Assembly: GCF_019916025.1 (NCBI RefSeq)
Contig: NZ_CP079737.1
Coordinates: 310,001 to 374,000 of the forward strand
Length of the DNA: 64,000 nt
Source: Paraclostridium bifermentans
GTDB lineage: Bacteria; Bacillota; Clostridia; Peptostreptococcales; Peptostreptococcaceae
Reading direction: 5' to 3'
Below are positions 45,706 to 57,583 of the stretch, piece after piece (within the stretch, counting starts at the first letter, position 1; the number at the start of each line of letters is the position of its first letter). The notes under the pieces are model-generated. The model searched no databases. It was not told the DNA's origin and saw only the letters and a program-made list of their open reading frames with translations. The translations under genes were made by a program, and so were the position numbers.

Positions 45706-46347
45706 ATGTGTACAGCTCTTACACTATTAACCAAAGAATGTGAAGTTTTGTTTGGTAGAAATTTAGATTTAGAGTATAATTTTGGACAATCAGTACATCT
45801 TGTACCTAGGAAGTACAAGTGGATAAATACAGTTACAGATAAAAAAGAATATACTAAATATGCCATATTAAGTATGGGAGTGGTGATTGATAAGCAACCT
45901 TTCTTGATTGATGGATTTAATGAGGTTGGTCTAGGATGTGCAGCGTTAAATTTTCCTGGAGATGCTTATTTTAATAAAGCAAAAGAAACAGATGAAATTA
46001 ATCTAGCTCCATATGATCTAGTTCTTTGGATATTATCAAATTTTAAGACAGTTGAAGAAGTAGAATATGCTTTTAAAGGTGTTAATATTGTAAGATCACC
46101 TAGAATAGAGGGTTTTCCACAGGCTATTTTTCATTGGATTGTAGCAGATAGAAGTGGTAGAAGTATAGTAATAGAAAAAACAAAGGAAAAACTAAGTATA
46201 TACAAAAATAAAATTGGTGTATTAACAAACTCACCACCATTTGATTGGCAAACCACTAATATGAAACAATATATTCCTTTAAGTCCGTATCAACCTAACG
46301 ACGTATGTGTATTTAAAAAAGTTATAATTAAAAGCCTATTTACATAA
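45706..46347 (+). pseudogene. Bile salt hydrolase / penicillin V acylase-like gene, 3'-truncated
   Basis: The frame begins MCTALTLLTKECEVLFGRNL: Cys2 is the N-terminal nucleophile of choloylglycine hydrolases, Arg18 and Asp21 (GRNLDLEYNFG) follow as usual, and DGFNEVGLGCAALNFPG and VLTNSPPFDWQTTNM are family blocks. Intact enzymes are about 320-330 residues; this one stops at 213, and its last 20 residues (VCVFKKVIIKSLFT) no longer match. About 115 C-terminal residues are missing, so it is probably inactive. katG begins 42 bases later, suggesting a deletion or insertion junction. Confidence 0.75.
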
Positions 46348-48591
<2,244 letters not shown>

Positions 48592-48651
48592 AATAATATT
48601 ACAAATAATAAGAGTAGTTTTCTGGTAGTTATCTTTACTTTAAAACTCACT

Positions 48652-48684
48652 AAAAAGTTATACTATGATAGTATGACTTTTTTT
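48652..48684 (+). terminator. Intrinsic terminator after katG
   Basis: AAAAGTTATACTA pairs with TAGTATGACTTTT (one wobble) around TGA, followed by a run of T's. Confidence 0.8.
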
Positions 48685-48801
48685 TATGAGAAATAAAGAA
48701 ATATCATTAATATTAACAAATAGAAATAGTAAAAAAGAACTTTCAAAAGATAAAATTCTAGACTATATTGATATAATAAGAATAAGAAAGGGGAATTTGG
48801 A

Positions 48802-49470
48802 ATGAAAAAAATTATTTTAATAGAAGACGACGAAAAAATAAGGGTTGAGCTAAAAAATTTCTTAGTTAATTATAACTACGAAGTAGTAATAATGGAAGAA
48901 TTTGAAAATATAGTAGAAAATACATTAAATGAAAATCCTCATTTAATATTACTAGATATAAATCTGCCAATATGTGATGGATATTACATATGTAGAGAAA
49001 TAAGAAAAAAATCGGATGTACCAATAATAGTAGTAACAAGCAGAGATACAGAAATGGACGAGCTTATGAGTATGAACTTAGGGGCTGATGATTTTATAAC
49101 AAAGCCATATAACACACAAATACTTTTAGCTCATATAAATTCAATATTAAGAAGAAGTTATAAAAATTCATCTGTGAAAACACTTATATATAAAAATTTA
49201 GAATTAGATTTGGGGAAAAATAGTATTTATTTTGATGATAAAGAATTAGAACTTACAAAGAATGAATTTAGAATATTAAATTGTTTAATGAAAAATAAAG
49301 GCAAAATAGTATCAAGGGGAGATTTAATGGATTATTTATGGGATTTAGATTTATTTATAGATGATAATACCCTAACAGTAAATATAAATAGACTTAGAAA
49401 AAAACTAGAGATAGTAGGGTGTAATGACTATATACAGACGAAAAGGGGAATAGGCTATATAATGCCGTAA
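48802..49470 (+). CDS. BceR-type response regulator (OmpR family)
   Basis: The 222-residue protein has a receiver domain with acidic pair EDDEK, phospho-acceptor Asp in LLDINLPICDG, Thr/Ser in VVTSRD and Lys in TKPY, then an OmpR winged helix (LTKNEFRILNCLMKNKG, TVNINRLRKKLE). Pairing with a short histidine kinase and an ABC unit makes it a BceR/PsdR-type regulator of peptide-antibiotic resistance. The kinase gene starts three bases after its stop codon. Confidence 0.88.
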   Translation: MKKIILIEDDEKIRVELKNFLVNYNYEVVIMEEFENIVENTLNENPHLILLDINLPICDGYYICREIRKKSDVPIIVVTSRDTEMDELMSMNLGADDFITKPYNTQILLAHINSILRRSYKNSSVKTLIYKNLELDLGKNSIYFDDKELELTKNEFRILNCLMKNKGKIVSRGDLMDYLWDLDLFIDDNTLTVNINRLRKKLEIVGCNDYIQTKRGIGYIMP

Positions 49471-49473
49471 CTT

Positions 49474-50520
49474 ATGAATATAAAAGAATATATAAAAGAT
49501 AAACAATTTTACATAGTTCTTAGATTGTCATTTTTAGTTTTTGTAGTATACATATTAGGTTTATTACAAGTAGAATCTATAACTATAAAATTTATAGTAA
49601 TTCTATGGATTGTACTAAATTCAATTGAAATAATCCATGATTATAATAGAAAATCAAGATATTATAATGAGACTAAAAATATATTAAATGATTTAGATAA
49701 AAAATATCTGTTACCTGTTTTAATAAATAGGCCAGAATTTATTGAAGGTCAATTATTATATGATGTGATCAGTGTTACAGATAAGGGTATGAATGAAGAG
49801 GTAAATAAATATATCTTTATACAAGAAGAACACAAGGAATACATAGATATGTGGGTGCACGAAATTAAAACACCTATAGCATCCAGTAAACTAATAATAG
49901 AAAATAATAAAAATGAACATACATTAAGCATATTAGAAGAAATTGAAAAGATAGAAAATTATATAGAACAAGTTTTATATTACTCTAAAAGCAATGAACT
50001 AGAAAAAGATTATATAGTAAAAGAAATAAGCTTAAGGCAGTGTGTAAATAACACAATAAAAAGAAATAAAAAAGCTATAATAGATAAAAACATATCAATA
50101 GATATACAAGACTTTAATAAGACTGTTCATTGTGATAATAAATGGGTGGAATTTATCTTAAATCAAATCATAATAAACTCAATAAAATACATTGGAGACA
50201 AATCTACAAACAAGAAATTAGATAAAGTAAATGGGAAAATAAAAATTTATATTGAAGAACATAGCAACAGCACAGAGTTATTTATTGAAGATAATGGTAT
50301 AGGGATAGATGAAAAAGATTTAAGGAAAGTATTTGAAAAAGGATTCACAGGATTAAATGGAAGAAAGCTTAAAAGATCAACTGGAATGGGTTTATACATT
50401 TCTAAAAAATTAGCAGATAAAATGTCTTTAGGGATATCAATAGATTCAAAGATAAATGAATATACAGTAGTTAAAATTACCTTCCCAGAAAATAATATGA
50501 TGAAAATAATCAATAATTAA
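49474..50520 (+). CDS. BceS-type intramembrane-sensing histidine kinase
   Basis: The 348-residue kinase has two membrane helices (about 13-31 and 37-53) with almost no extracellular loop, so it has no outside sensor. It then shows the H-box WVHEIKTPIASSKL, the N-box NQIIINSIKYIG, and G-boxes EDNGIGIDEKDL and STGMGLYISKKLA. Such kinases sense peptide antibiotics such as bacitracin through their ABC transporter. The start codon is TTG or ATG-like at 49474 just after the regulator gene. Confidence 0.88.
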   Translation: MNIKEYIKDKQFYIVLRLSFLVFVVYILGLLQVESITIKFIVILWIVLNSIEIIHDYNRKSRYYNETKNILNDLDKKYLLPVLINRPEFIEGQLLYDVISVTDKGMNEEVNKYIFIQEEHKEYIDMWVHEIKTPIASSKLIIENNKNEHTLSILEEIEKIENYIEQVLYYSKSNELEKDYIVKEISLRQCVNNTIKRNKKAIIDKNISIDIQDFNKTVHCDNKWVEFILNQIIINSIKYIGDKSTNKKLDKVNGKIKIYIEEHSNSTELFIEDNGIGIDEKDLRKVFEKGFTGLNGRKLKRSTGMGLYISKKLADKMSLGISIDSKINEYTVVKITFPENNMMKIINN

Positions 50521-50534
50521 TTTTCACATAAAAC

Positions 50535-50548
50535 TTACACCAGTGTAA
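50535..50548 (+). promoter_or_regulatory. BceR-type operator upstream of the ABC transporter
   Basis: TTACA-CCAG-TGTAA matches the TNACA-N4-TGTAA consensus known for BceR-like regulators. It forms the centre of a 15-base perfect inverted repeat (50526-50540 with 50543-50557). TATAAT at 50591-50596 places it roughly 60 bases before the start site, a normal distance for activation. Confidence 0.78.
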
Positions 50549-50708
50549 GTTTTATGTAAGGTTAAGTTATTAAATAAAAACTCTAGATACTATAATCTAT
50601 AAGTATAAAACAAATTCATTATCTAGAAATAGAAGATTAAATCTAAATAAGAAAAGATAATTTAGATTATCATTAGGTAATAGATTGTATATTTTAGGGG
50701 AGGAATAT

Positions 50709-51476
50709 ATGAGTACAATACTAGAAGTTAAAAACATAGAAAAATACTATGGAAATAAGAAAAATCTAACAAAAGCAATAAATAATATATCATTTGAAGT
50801 TGATAAAGGTGAGTTTGTAGGTATAATGGGTCCAAGCGGAAGTGGGAAAACTACATTATTAAACTGTATAGCGACAATAGATAAAGTAACAACTGGGTCT
50901 ATAAAGATAGATAATAAAGATATAACCACTTTATCTAGAAAAAATATAGAGAAGTTTAGAAGAGAGAATTTAGGATTTATATTTCAAGACTTTAATTTAT
51001 TAGACACACTCTCTGTATATGAAAATATATCTTTAGCATTATCAGTTATAGGAGTCAAAGGAAACGATATAGATATACAAGTAAAGCAAGTTGCAAATAA
51101 GTTAAATATATCAGATATACTAAATAAATTTCCTTATGAAATATCAGGAGGTCAAAAACAAAGAGTAGCATCGGCAAGGGCGATAATTACTAATCCATCA
51201 TTAATACTAGCAGATGAACCAACAGGAGCTCTAGATTCTAAGTCCTCAAGAATATTACTTGAAAGTATATCAAATTTAAATGAAACTTTAAATTCTACAA
51301 TAATGATGGTTACTCATGATGCTTTTACAGCAAGTTATTGTAAAAGAATATTATTTATAAAAGACGGAAAAATTTTCAATGAGCTTATAAGAGGAAACGA
51401 TAGTAGAAAAGAATTTTTCAAAAGAATTTTAGAAGTAGTTACACTTCTTGGAGGTGACTGTGACAGTGTTATTTAA
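50709..51476 (+). CDS. BceA-type ABC transporter ATPase
   Basis: The 255-residue ATPase has Walker A GPSGSGKTT, signature SGGQKQR and Walker B LILADEPTGALD with the D-loop. It belongs to the MacB/LolD-like clade that partners FtsX-type permeases in peptide-antibiotic detoxification. GGGGAGG selects the ATG at 50709. Its last 17 bases overlap the permease gene. Confidence 0.92.
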   Translation: MSTILEVKNIEKYYGNKKNLTKAINNISFEVDKGEFVGIMGPSGSGKTTLLNCIATIDKVTTGSIKIDNKDITTLSRKNIEKFRRENLGFIFQDFNLLDTLSVYENISLALSVIGVKGNDIDIQVKQVANKLNISDILNKFPYEISGGQKQRVASARAIITNPSLILADEPTGALDSKSSRILLESISNLNETLNSTIMMVTHDAFTASYCKRILFIKDGKIFNELIRGNDSRKEFFKRILEVVTLLGGDCDSVI

Positions 51477-53484
51477 ATTATCTTCAAGAAATGTAAAAAG
51501 AAGTATGAGAGCCTATAGTATATATTTTCTTACACTAGCATTAGGAGTTTGTGTATTTTATGTATTTAACTCATTAGATTCTCAGACCATAATGATGGAT
51601 TTATCAGAAAGCAAAAAGAATTATGTACACCTAATTTCACAAATAATATCTGTAGTTTCAGGATTTGTATCTTTTATTTTAGGATTTTTAGTAATATATG
51701 CAAATAGTTTTATGATAAAGAAGCGAAATAAAGAATTTGGTATATATATGACCTTAGGAATTAGTAAAAAAAAGATATCGATAATTTTATTTACTGAAAC
51801 TATTATAATAGGAATATTATCATTATTAGCAGGAATTTTTGTAGGAGTATTTTTATCACAAGGATTAGCAGGAATAACTGCAAAACTATTTAAAACTAAT
51901 ATGATTAAATATCAGTTTATATTTTCTAAAGAAGCTTGCTTAAAAACAATATTTTATTTTGGAATAATATTTATGGTAGTTATGGTATTAAATTTTATAG
52001 TGGTGTCAAGATATAATTTGATTGATTTGATAAATGGGTCAAAAGCTAATCAAAAGCTTAAAAAAACAAATTTATCTATATCGGTAATACTATTTATTTT
52101 TTCTATAATTTGTTTAGGATATTCTTATAAACTTATACTAGAAAATCCGTTAGTTAACTTAAATACACCAGAGTTTAAAAAGTCTATATGTTTAGGAATT
52201 ATAGGTACGGTACTATTTTTCAGAGCATTGGCCGGATTTTTAATAAAAGTTATCCAAAGTAGCAAAAATTATTACCTAAAAAATCTTAATACTTTCACAT
52301 TAAGACAGTTTAATAGCAAAATAAATACTCATTATATATCTATAAGTATAATATGTTTAATGTTATTTGTAGCAATAGGGATGATGTCAACAGGAATAGG
52401 TATGAAAAATTCTTTTGAAAATACAGTAGAATTTCAAACACCATTTGATCTGTGGATGAGTATAGAAGTTAAAGGGGAAAAAGATAATATAGAAATTGAT
52501 CAATACTTAAAGGATCATGGAATAAATTTAGGTGATTATGGTCGTGAGATTGTAAAGTATAATTTATATAACAGTGAGATTCCTTTCAAGAAGATGTTTA
52601 AAAATACTAATAACCAGTTTTTACGTAACCAAATAGATGCTACGGGTGATTTTAATGTACCTATAATTAAAATATCTGATTACAATAAGATTATGAAAAT
52701 GCAAAATAAAAAAGGTTTAGACTTAAGAGAAGGTGAAGTTACACTACTTACTGATATGGCATCGATGGAAGAAGCAGTAAAAGATTTTATAGAAAACAAT
52801 GATTATATTAAAATAAATAACAATATACTTAAAGTAAATAAATCATATGAATTTGAATCAATTAAAACACTTCCGATGAGTATGAATCAGACAACTTTAA
52901 TAGTTAATGATAATCAAGTCAAAGATATGAATATTTATGAAAAAAACCTAAGTCTTAACTATAAAGGAAATAAATTAGATAAAGAAAAAATGGTATCAAA
53001 GAATATTGATAAAGTAATAGCAGATACATATGGAAAAGAGAATTCACATAAAATACTTTCTATTACTAAGATGTCATGTTTTGAAAATAGTATGGCAACT
53101 TCAAATATATTCTTGTTTGTAGGCCTTTATATAGGAATAGTATTTTTAATATCTAGCGCAGCAGTGCTAGCCCTTAGCCAACTAGCTGGTGCTACTGAGA
53201 GTATGGAAAGATATAAGACACTTAGAAGGCTTGGAGTAAGCACGGAAATGATAAATAAATCAATATTTTTCCAGGTTTTACTATACTTTATACTTCCTAT
53301 TGGACTTGCATTGGTTCACAACATATTTGGTATAAAAGTAGCAAATAATTTTATCAAAATGTTTGGAAACTATGATATGATAGGCAATAACATTATTTCA
53401 ATAAGTGCAATATTAATAATATATGGTATCTATTTTTTAGCTACATATAGTGGATATAAAAGGATAGTAAATAATGACTATTAA
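51460..53484 (+). CDS. BceB-type ABC transporter permease
   Basis: The 674-residue membrane protein has about ten helices with one large extracellular domain (about residues 310-540) between helices seven and eight, the layout of BceB permeases. The N-terminal MTVLFKLSSRNVKRSMRAY is typical. The extracellular domain is thought to bind the antibiotic-target complex and signal to the kinase. Of the in-frame starts, the GTG at 51460 is best spaced from GGAGG at 51450-51454. Together with the three genes upstream it forms a complete Bce module. Confidence 0.9.
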   Translation: MTVLFKLSSRNVKRSMRAYSIYFLTLALGVCVFYVFNSLDSQTIMMDLSESKKNYVHLISQIISVVSGFVSFILGFLVIYANSFMIKKRNKEFGIYMTLGISKKKISIILFTETIIIGILSLLAGIFVGVFLSQGLAGITAKLFKTNMIKYQFIFSKEACLKTIFYFGIIFMVVMVLNFIVVSRYNLIDLINGSKANQKLKKTNLSISVILFIFSIICLGYSYKLILENPLVNLNTPEFKKSICLGIIGTVLFFRALAGFLIKVIQSSKNYYLKNLNTFTLRQFNSKINTHYISISIICLMLFVAIGMMSTGIGMKNSFENTVEFQTPFDLWMSIEVKGEKDNIEIDQYLKDHGINLGDYGREIVKYNLYNSEIPFKKMFKNTNNQFLRNQIDATGDFNVPIIKISDYNKIMKMQNKKGLDLREGEVTLLTDMASMEEAVKDFIENNDYIKINNNILKVNKSYEFESIKTLPMSMNQTTLIVNDNQVKDMNIYEKNLSLNYKGNKLDKEKMVSKNIDKVIADTYGKENSHKILSITKMSCFENSMATSNIFLFVGLYIGIVFLISSAAVLALSQLAGATESMERYKTLRRLGVSTEMINKSIFFQVLLYFILPIGLALVHNIFGIKVANNFIKMFGNYDMIGNNIISISAILIIYGIYFLATYSGYKRIVNNDY

Positions 53485-53561
53485 TTTTAATATAAATAAA
53501 ACTTATTAGCTTTTATCAACAAATTCTGTTAAACTTAAATAACACTAATTTAAAGATAGAG

Positions 53562-54215
53562 GTGATTATCATAAATAATTACAAAACAACAAAAAATAAT
53601 TATGAGAGTCAAGGTTCAGTTACTAATATAACAATACTTAAAAAGAATGGTTCTGAGCTTATAGCTAAAATAGATACAGAAGATTTAGAAAAGGTACAAG
53701 CTATGGGAGTTTGGTTTGCTGAATGGCATAAAGACTTTAATAGTTACTTAGTTCAAAATATAACTACAACTAAAGAAAATAAAAAAGTTAAGAGTACTAA
53801 AAGAAACATTCAATCAGTAATATTAGATACTCAATCATCAGCTCCAATTAGACATATAAATGGAGATACATTAGATAATAGAAAATCTAATTTAGAGATT
53901 GTTAATAGAAGAGAAAAAAATGAATATGAAAATATAGACGATGAAACAGTAGCTATAATACTAAAAGATAGATATGGAAAGCCACAAGCAAAGGCATTAG
54001 TATCAGTTAAAGATTTAGATAGAGTAGTAAATAAGAAGTATACATGGATATATTCAAAAGGTCATAAACAACCTAGCGTAATAGCACATATTCCAAGTGG
54101 TAAGGTATATATGGAAGATGTAATAATGAAACCTAGTGAAGAAGAAAGAGTTCATCATATAAACTTAAATCCATTAGATAATAGAAGAAAAAATTTAGAA
54201 AATAAATTAAAATAA
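53562..54215 (+). CDS. Tandem HNH-like protein (homing-endonuclease-type fold, duplicated)
   Basis: The 217-residue protein contains two copies of an HNH-type module. Copy 1 (about 35-120) ends APIRHINGDTLDNRKSNLEI; copy 2 (about 135-217) ends VHHINLNPLDNRRKNLEN. Each is preceded by a beta-rich part with conserved Trp and Lys. H-I-N-(x)4-LDNR-x2-NLE is the core of HNH homing nucleases of phages and introns. Copy 2 lacks the Asp of NGD. Whether it cuts DNA is uncertain. The start is unclear: GTG at 53562 lies within AGAGGTG, and an ATA at 53571 has better spacing. Confidence 0.65.
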   Translation: MIIINNYKTTKNNYESQGSVTNITILKKNGSELIAKIDTEDLEKVQAMGVWFAEWHKDFNSYLVQNITTTKENKKVKSTKRNIQSVILDTQSSAPIRHINGDTLDNRKSNLEIVNRREKNEYENIDDETVAIILKDRYGKPQAKALVSVKDLDRVVNKKYTWIYSKGHKQPSVIAHIPSGKVYMEDVIMKPSEEERVHHINLNPLDNRRKNLENKLK

Positions 54216-54387
54216 TTAAAAATTAAGTAGCAAATGGTAAATATATATATCGTTATTTTAAAAGATATGATGTATAATAGAAAAGATAAGCACTTTTTAT
54301 GTTTAGATATTAAATGGCATAGGAAGTGTTTATTTTATTTTGTAAACAATTTAGATTAATATAAAAGGAAACAAAAAGGAGATATAA

Positions 54388-55641
54388 ATGCTATTTACAG
54401 ATTTAGACATAATTAAACCAATACAAAAAGCACTAAAGGAAGAAGGATATTTAAACCCAACACCAATACAATCAAAGTCAATAACACCGTTATTAGAAGG
54501 TAGAGATTTATTAGGATGTGCACAGACAGGTACTGGTAAAACAGCATCTTTTGCAATCCCTATAATACAACAAATATATAATGATAAAAAATCACTAAAA
54601 GGTAAAAGAACTATAAAAGCGGTAATACTAGCACCTACAAGAGAATTAGCAATACAAATAGAAGAAAACTTTGCAGCTTATGCAAGACATACAAATATAA
54701 AAAGTTTAGTTATATTTGGAGGCGTATCTCAAAATCCTCAAACTAAAGCATTAAAGCAAGGTGTAGATATATTAATAGCAACTCCAGGTAGAATGCTTGA
54801 TTTATATAATCAAAAATTCTTAAAATTAAATGATGTTAAACACTTTGTTTTAGATGAAGCTGACAGCATGTTAGATATGGGTATGATACATGATGTAAAA
54901 AGAATAATGAGCTATCTTCCAAAGGTTAGACAAAATATATTCTTCTCAGCTACTATGCCAAAGGAAATATCAAAATTAGCAGATTCAATATTTAAAAATC
55001 CAGTTAGAGTAGAGGTTGCACCAGTTTCATCAACAACTGAGATGGTTGACCAAAATATTTACTTTGTAAGTAAAAAGCAAAAGACAAACTTACTTATAGA
55101 GTTATTAAAAAGTAACCCAAAAGAATCTGTACTTGTATTTTCAAGAACAAAACATGGAGCAAATAAAATAACACAACAGTTAGTATCATCATCAATAAGT
55201 GCTGCTGCAATACATGGTAATAAGTCGCAAAATGCAAGACAGCTAGCATTAAATGATTTTAAAGAAGGTAAGATTAGAGTACTGGTAGCAACTGATATAG
55301 CTGCAAGAGGAATTGATATTGATGATCTACCATATGTAATAAATTATGATTTACCAGAAGTTGCAGAGACTTATGTTCATAGAATCGGAAGAACAGGAAG
55401 AGCAGGAAGAAGTGGTAGAGCAACGGCATTTTGTGCAATGGAAGAAAGAGATCTTTATAAGGCTATAGAAAAACTTATAAATAAAAAGATTGAAGTTGTA
55501 GAAAATCACAGCTTTGTATCTAGTTCAGAGGATATAACTGTATCGGCGAATAAGAACAATAGAGGTAGAAAAAGACCTAACAGAAATAACGGTAATAAAA
55601 GTAAATCTAAATTTACAAATAAAAATAAAAGTAAAAATTAA
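54388..55641 (+). CDS. DEAD-box RNA helicase
   Basis: The 417-residue helicase has the full motif set: Q motif (NPTPIQSKSI), I (AQTGTGKT), Ia (PTRELA), Ib (TPGR), II (DEAD), III (SAT), V (VATDIAARGIDI) and VI (HRIGRTGRAGR). A 45-residue basic Asn/Lys/Arg tail follows, as in RhlE/CshA-like cold-shock helicases, and should bind RNA. AAAGGAG precedes the ATG. It is the last gene before ssrA-repeat copy D. Confidence 0.93.
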   Translation: MLFTDLDIIKPIQKALKEEGYLNPTPIQSKSITPLLEGRDLLGCAQTGTGKTASFAIPIIQQIYNDKKSLKGKRTIKAVILAPTRELAIQIEENFAAYARHTNIKSLVIFGGVSQNPQTKALKQGVDILIATPGRMLDLYNQKFLKLNDVKHFVLDEADSMLDMGMIHDVKRIMSYLPKVRQNIFFSATMPKEISKLADSIFKNPVRVEVAPVSSTTEMVDQNIYFVSKKQKTNLLIELLKSNPKESVLVFSRTKHGANKITQQLVSSSISAAAIHGNKSQNARQLALNDFKEGKIRVLVATDIAARGIDIDDLPYVINYDLPEVAETYVHRIGRTGRAGRSGRATAFCAMEERDLYKAIEKLINKKIEVVENHSFVSSSEDITVSANKNNRGRKRPNRNNGNKSKSKFTNKNKSKN

Positions 55642-55680
55642 AATGTGGGTGGCAAAATAATTTGAATCTAAGTATAATTA

Positions 55681-55740
55681 GTCTACACCATTGAAATTTA
55701 TGAAAAAAGTATTGATTTTTTAATCAATACTTTTTTTAGT
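55681..55740 (+). repeat. ssrA 3' end repeat, copy D (diverged, with compensated terminator)
   Basis: GTCTACACCATTGAAAT (55681-55697) differs from the ssrA core by one base. The terminator that follows has AAAGTATTGATT/AATCAATACTTT in place of ACACATTGAT/ATCAATGTGT, so both arms changed together. Bases 55741-55998 hold an A/T-rich stretch with a weak hairpin ending in T's at 55908-55917 and no gene. Confidence 0.68.
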
Positions 55741-55998
55741 ACAAGCGAATTTATATGTAATTTAAAGACAGTATATGCAATTAGGAAAATGGTTGCCTTG
55801 ATTTTTAATCGTAACTGCTATATACTATACTTAAAATTGCAAATAAAAAAGAACCGTCTTTAGAGAAGGGCTTTTAGTATCGCGCTTATTGTGTTGTATG
55901 AAGAGTCTTTTTTTTTATATGGTCAAAAAAATTAAGACTTTTACTTTGAAGTATTTTGACAGTCTAGTTTAAATAATCTAACTTCTATTGATTGTTTC

Positions 55999-56021
55999 AT
56001 TGCAACGTACTGCGTTGCAAT
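55999..56021. promoter_or_regulatory. Palindrome before the L25 gene, candidate operator
   Basis: ATTGCAACG (55999-56007) and CGTTGCAAT (56013-56021) form a perfect inverted repeat with a five-base centre. It lies just upstream of a TATAAA at 56033-56038 and 37 bases before the start codon. Confidence 0.5.
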
Positions 56022-56057
56022 TAGGCATATATTATAAAATAATTAGGAGGAAACAAA

Positions 56058-56624
56058 ATGGAAACTATTAATGTTCAAAAACGTAATTTTAATGTAAAGG
56101 CAAAAAAAATGAGACGACTCGGGTTAGTTCCTGGAAATGTATTCGGGAAATCTTTGACAGATCCAATATCTATTCAAATGGAAGAATCTGTTGCACGCAG
56201 ATTAATTCGTCTAAATCGTGAAGGTAGTAAATTGGTGATGAATATTGAAGGACAAACAATGCCGGTACAAATCAAGGAAAAATCATTGAATAGAGTGAAT
56301 GATGAAATTTTAAATATAAGTTTTCAAGCATTAAGTGCAAATGAAAAAGTAAACAGTGTAATTCATATTATTGTTGTAAATGATGCGAAAATTCAAGGGG
56401 TAGTGGAGAAAATGCAGCTTGAAATTCCATATACATCTTTACCTAAATATATGATTGATACTATAACTATTGATGTTGATGGAATGAAGGCAGGTAATGT
56501 TATAACTGTTGGAGAAATTCCTGAACTACAGAGTGATAAAATTGAATTACAAGTTGATCCAGACAATATCGTATTGCGTATAAGCGAGAAACAGAATAAT
56601 GCTCCGGAAGCTGTTGAAGGGTAA
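56058..56624 (+). CDS. Ribosomal protein L25 / general stress protein Ctc
   Basis: The 188-residue protein has the L25 domain (about 1-90: KKMRRLGLVPGNVFGKSL) that binds 5S rRNA and the beta-rich TL5/Ctc C-terminal domain (about 95-180). Arginine codons are largely CGT, CGC and CGA, in contrast to the AGA habit of native genes, so it was probably acquired. In many Firmicutes the gene sits near pth and mfd; here it stands alone beside the accessory region. AGGAGG precedes the ATG. Confidence 0.85.
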   Translation: METINVQKRNFNVKAKKMRRLGLVPGNVFGKSLTDPISIQMEESVARRLIRLNREGSKLVMNIEGQTMPVQIKEKSLNRVNDEILNISFQALSANEKVNSVIHIIVVNDAKIQGVVEKMQLEIPYTSLPKYMIDTITIDVDGMKAGNVITVGEIPELQSDKIELQVDPDNIVLRISEKQNNAPEAVEG

Positions 56625-56642
56625 ATATTATTGTACTTAAAA

Positions 56643-56673
56643 TAAAAAAAGTCGCTTAATTAGCGACTTTTTT
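56643..56673. terminator. Bidirectional terminator between L25 and tetR
   Basis: AAAGTCGCT-TAATT-AGCGACTTT is a near-perfect palindrome flanked by A's and T's on both sides, so it can stop transcription from either direction. Confidence 0.88.
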
Positions 56674-57275
56674 TAATCTAATTTTTTAGTTTTAAAATTA
56701 GAAAGAAGCAAGTTTAATTCAAATTCCATTCTAGATTTAAGATCATAACTTCCTTCATGAAGACACCAGTCAAATATGGTACCTCTAGATATTCTCATAA
56801 TTATCATAGTCAAATCAAATGAAGAAATTGAGCTATTTAACTCACCACTTTTTAGCGAATCTTCTATGATAGATCTAACTTCTAATGCTATATAACGGTC
56901 AGGTTTAGTAGAATACTTTGATTCTATTGAAAGTAAATTTTTATATATTTCACTTACAAATACCCAACCAAGTTCTTCCATAACAATAGCACCTTCACCT
57001 AATAAAAATAATAATTTATCAAGATTTGAATCTAAATCTTTTGTTTCAAGTCTATCTAATACTAAAATATCAACTTGCTCATAAGCCGTGTTAATTATTT
57101 CAGCTTTTGATTTAAAGTGATGATAAAAAGCTCCTATTGAAATTTCTGCAGCTTGGCAGATATCTTGAATTTTTACACTATCAAATCCATTTAATTTAAA
57201 AAGTTCAGTTGCTACTTGTGTAATTCTAAGTTTGGTTGCAATAGCTTGTTTTTGTCTATTAGTTAATTTTTTCAT
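56673..57275 (-). CDS. TetR-family transcriptional repressor
   Basis: The 200-residue protein has a TetR helix-turn-helix at 1-55 (ITQVATELFKLNGFDSVKIQ then AAEISIGAFYHHFKSKAEII) and an all-helical ligand domain. AGAAAGG precedes the ATG at 57275; the frame extends nine codons upstream without a binding site. It is divergent from hypB with a 308-base gap containing inverted repeats, so it probably controls the hypB cluster in response to an unknown small molecule. Confidence 0.9.
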   Translation of the reverse strand: MKKLTNRQKQAIATKLRITQVATELFKLNGFDSVKIQDICQAAEISIGAFYHHFKSKAEIINTAYEQVDILVLDRLETKDLDSNLDKLLFLLGEGAIVMEELGWVFVSEIYKNLLSIESKYSTKPDRYIALEVRSIIEDSLKSGELNSSISSFDLTMIIMRISRGTIFDWCLHEGSYDLKSRMEFELNLLLSNFKTKKLD

Positions 57276-57394
57276 GACAAATACCTTTCTATAGCACTGC
57301 AATGTGAATACAGTAAATTATATAATTATTTAGTATAGCATAAAAAAAGTAAATATATAATGAAAAGTTGTGAAAGAAATCAAATGAAAACGAC

Positions 57395-57470
57395 ATGTAT
57401 ACATTTACAAAATATGGTAAAGATGATATATTTTAATTACAGAATGTGATTCGGTGAAATTAATTCTGTA
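57395..57470. promoter_or_regulatory. Inverted repeats in the tetR-hypB gap
   Basis: Two candidates lie in the 308-base divergent gap: the ten-base palindrome ATGTATACAT (57395-57404) and TACAGAAT/ATTCTGTA (57438-57445 with 57463-57470, 17-base spacer). Either could be the TetR operator. Nothing else in 57276-57583 is clear. Confidence 0.4.
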
Positions 57471-57583
57471 TGGAGTGTTACAAAGTTAACAAATGATAAT
57501 ATAAAATTAATCAAAGTAAAATGGTTGATTGTAAATATACTAAATACTTTTAACAATATCAATAAATATTAGGGGGTAAGTTT

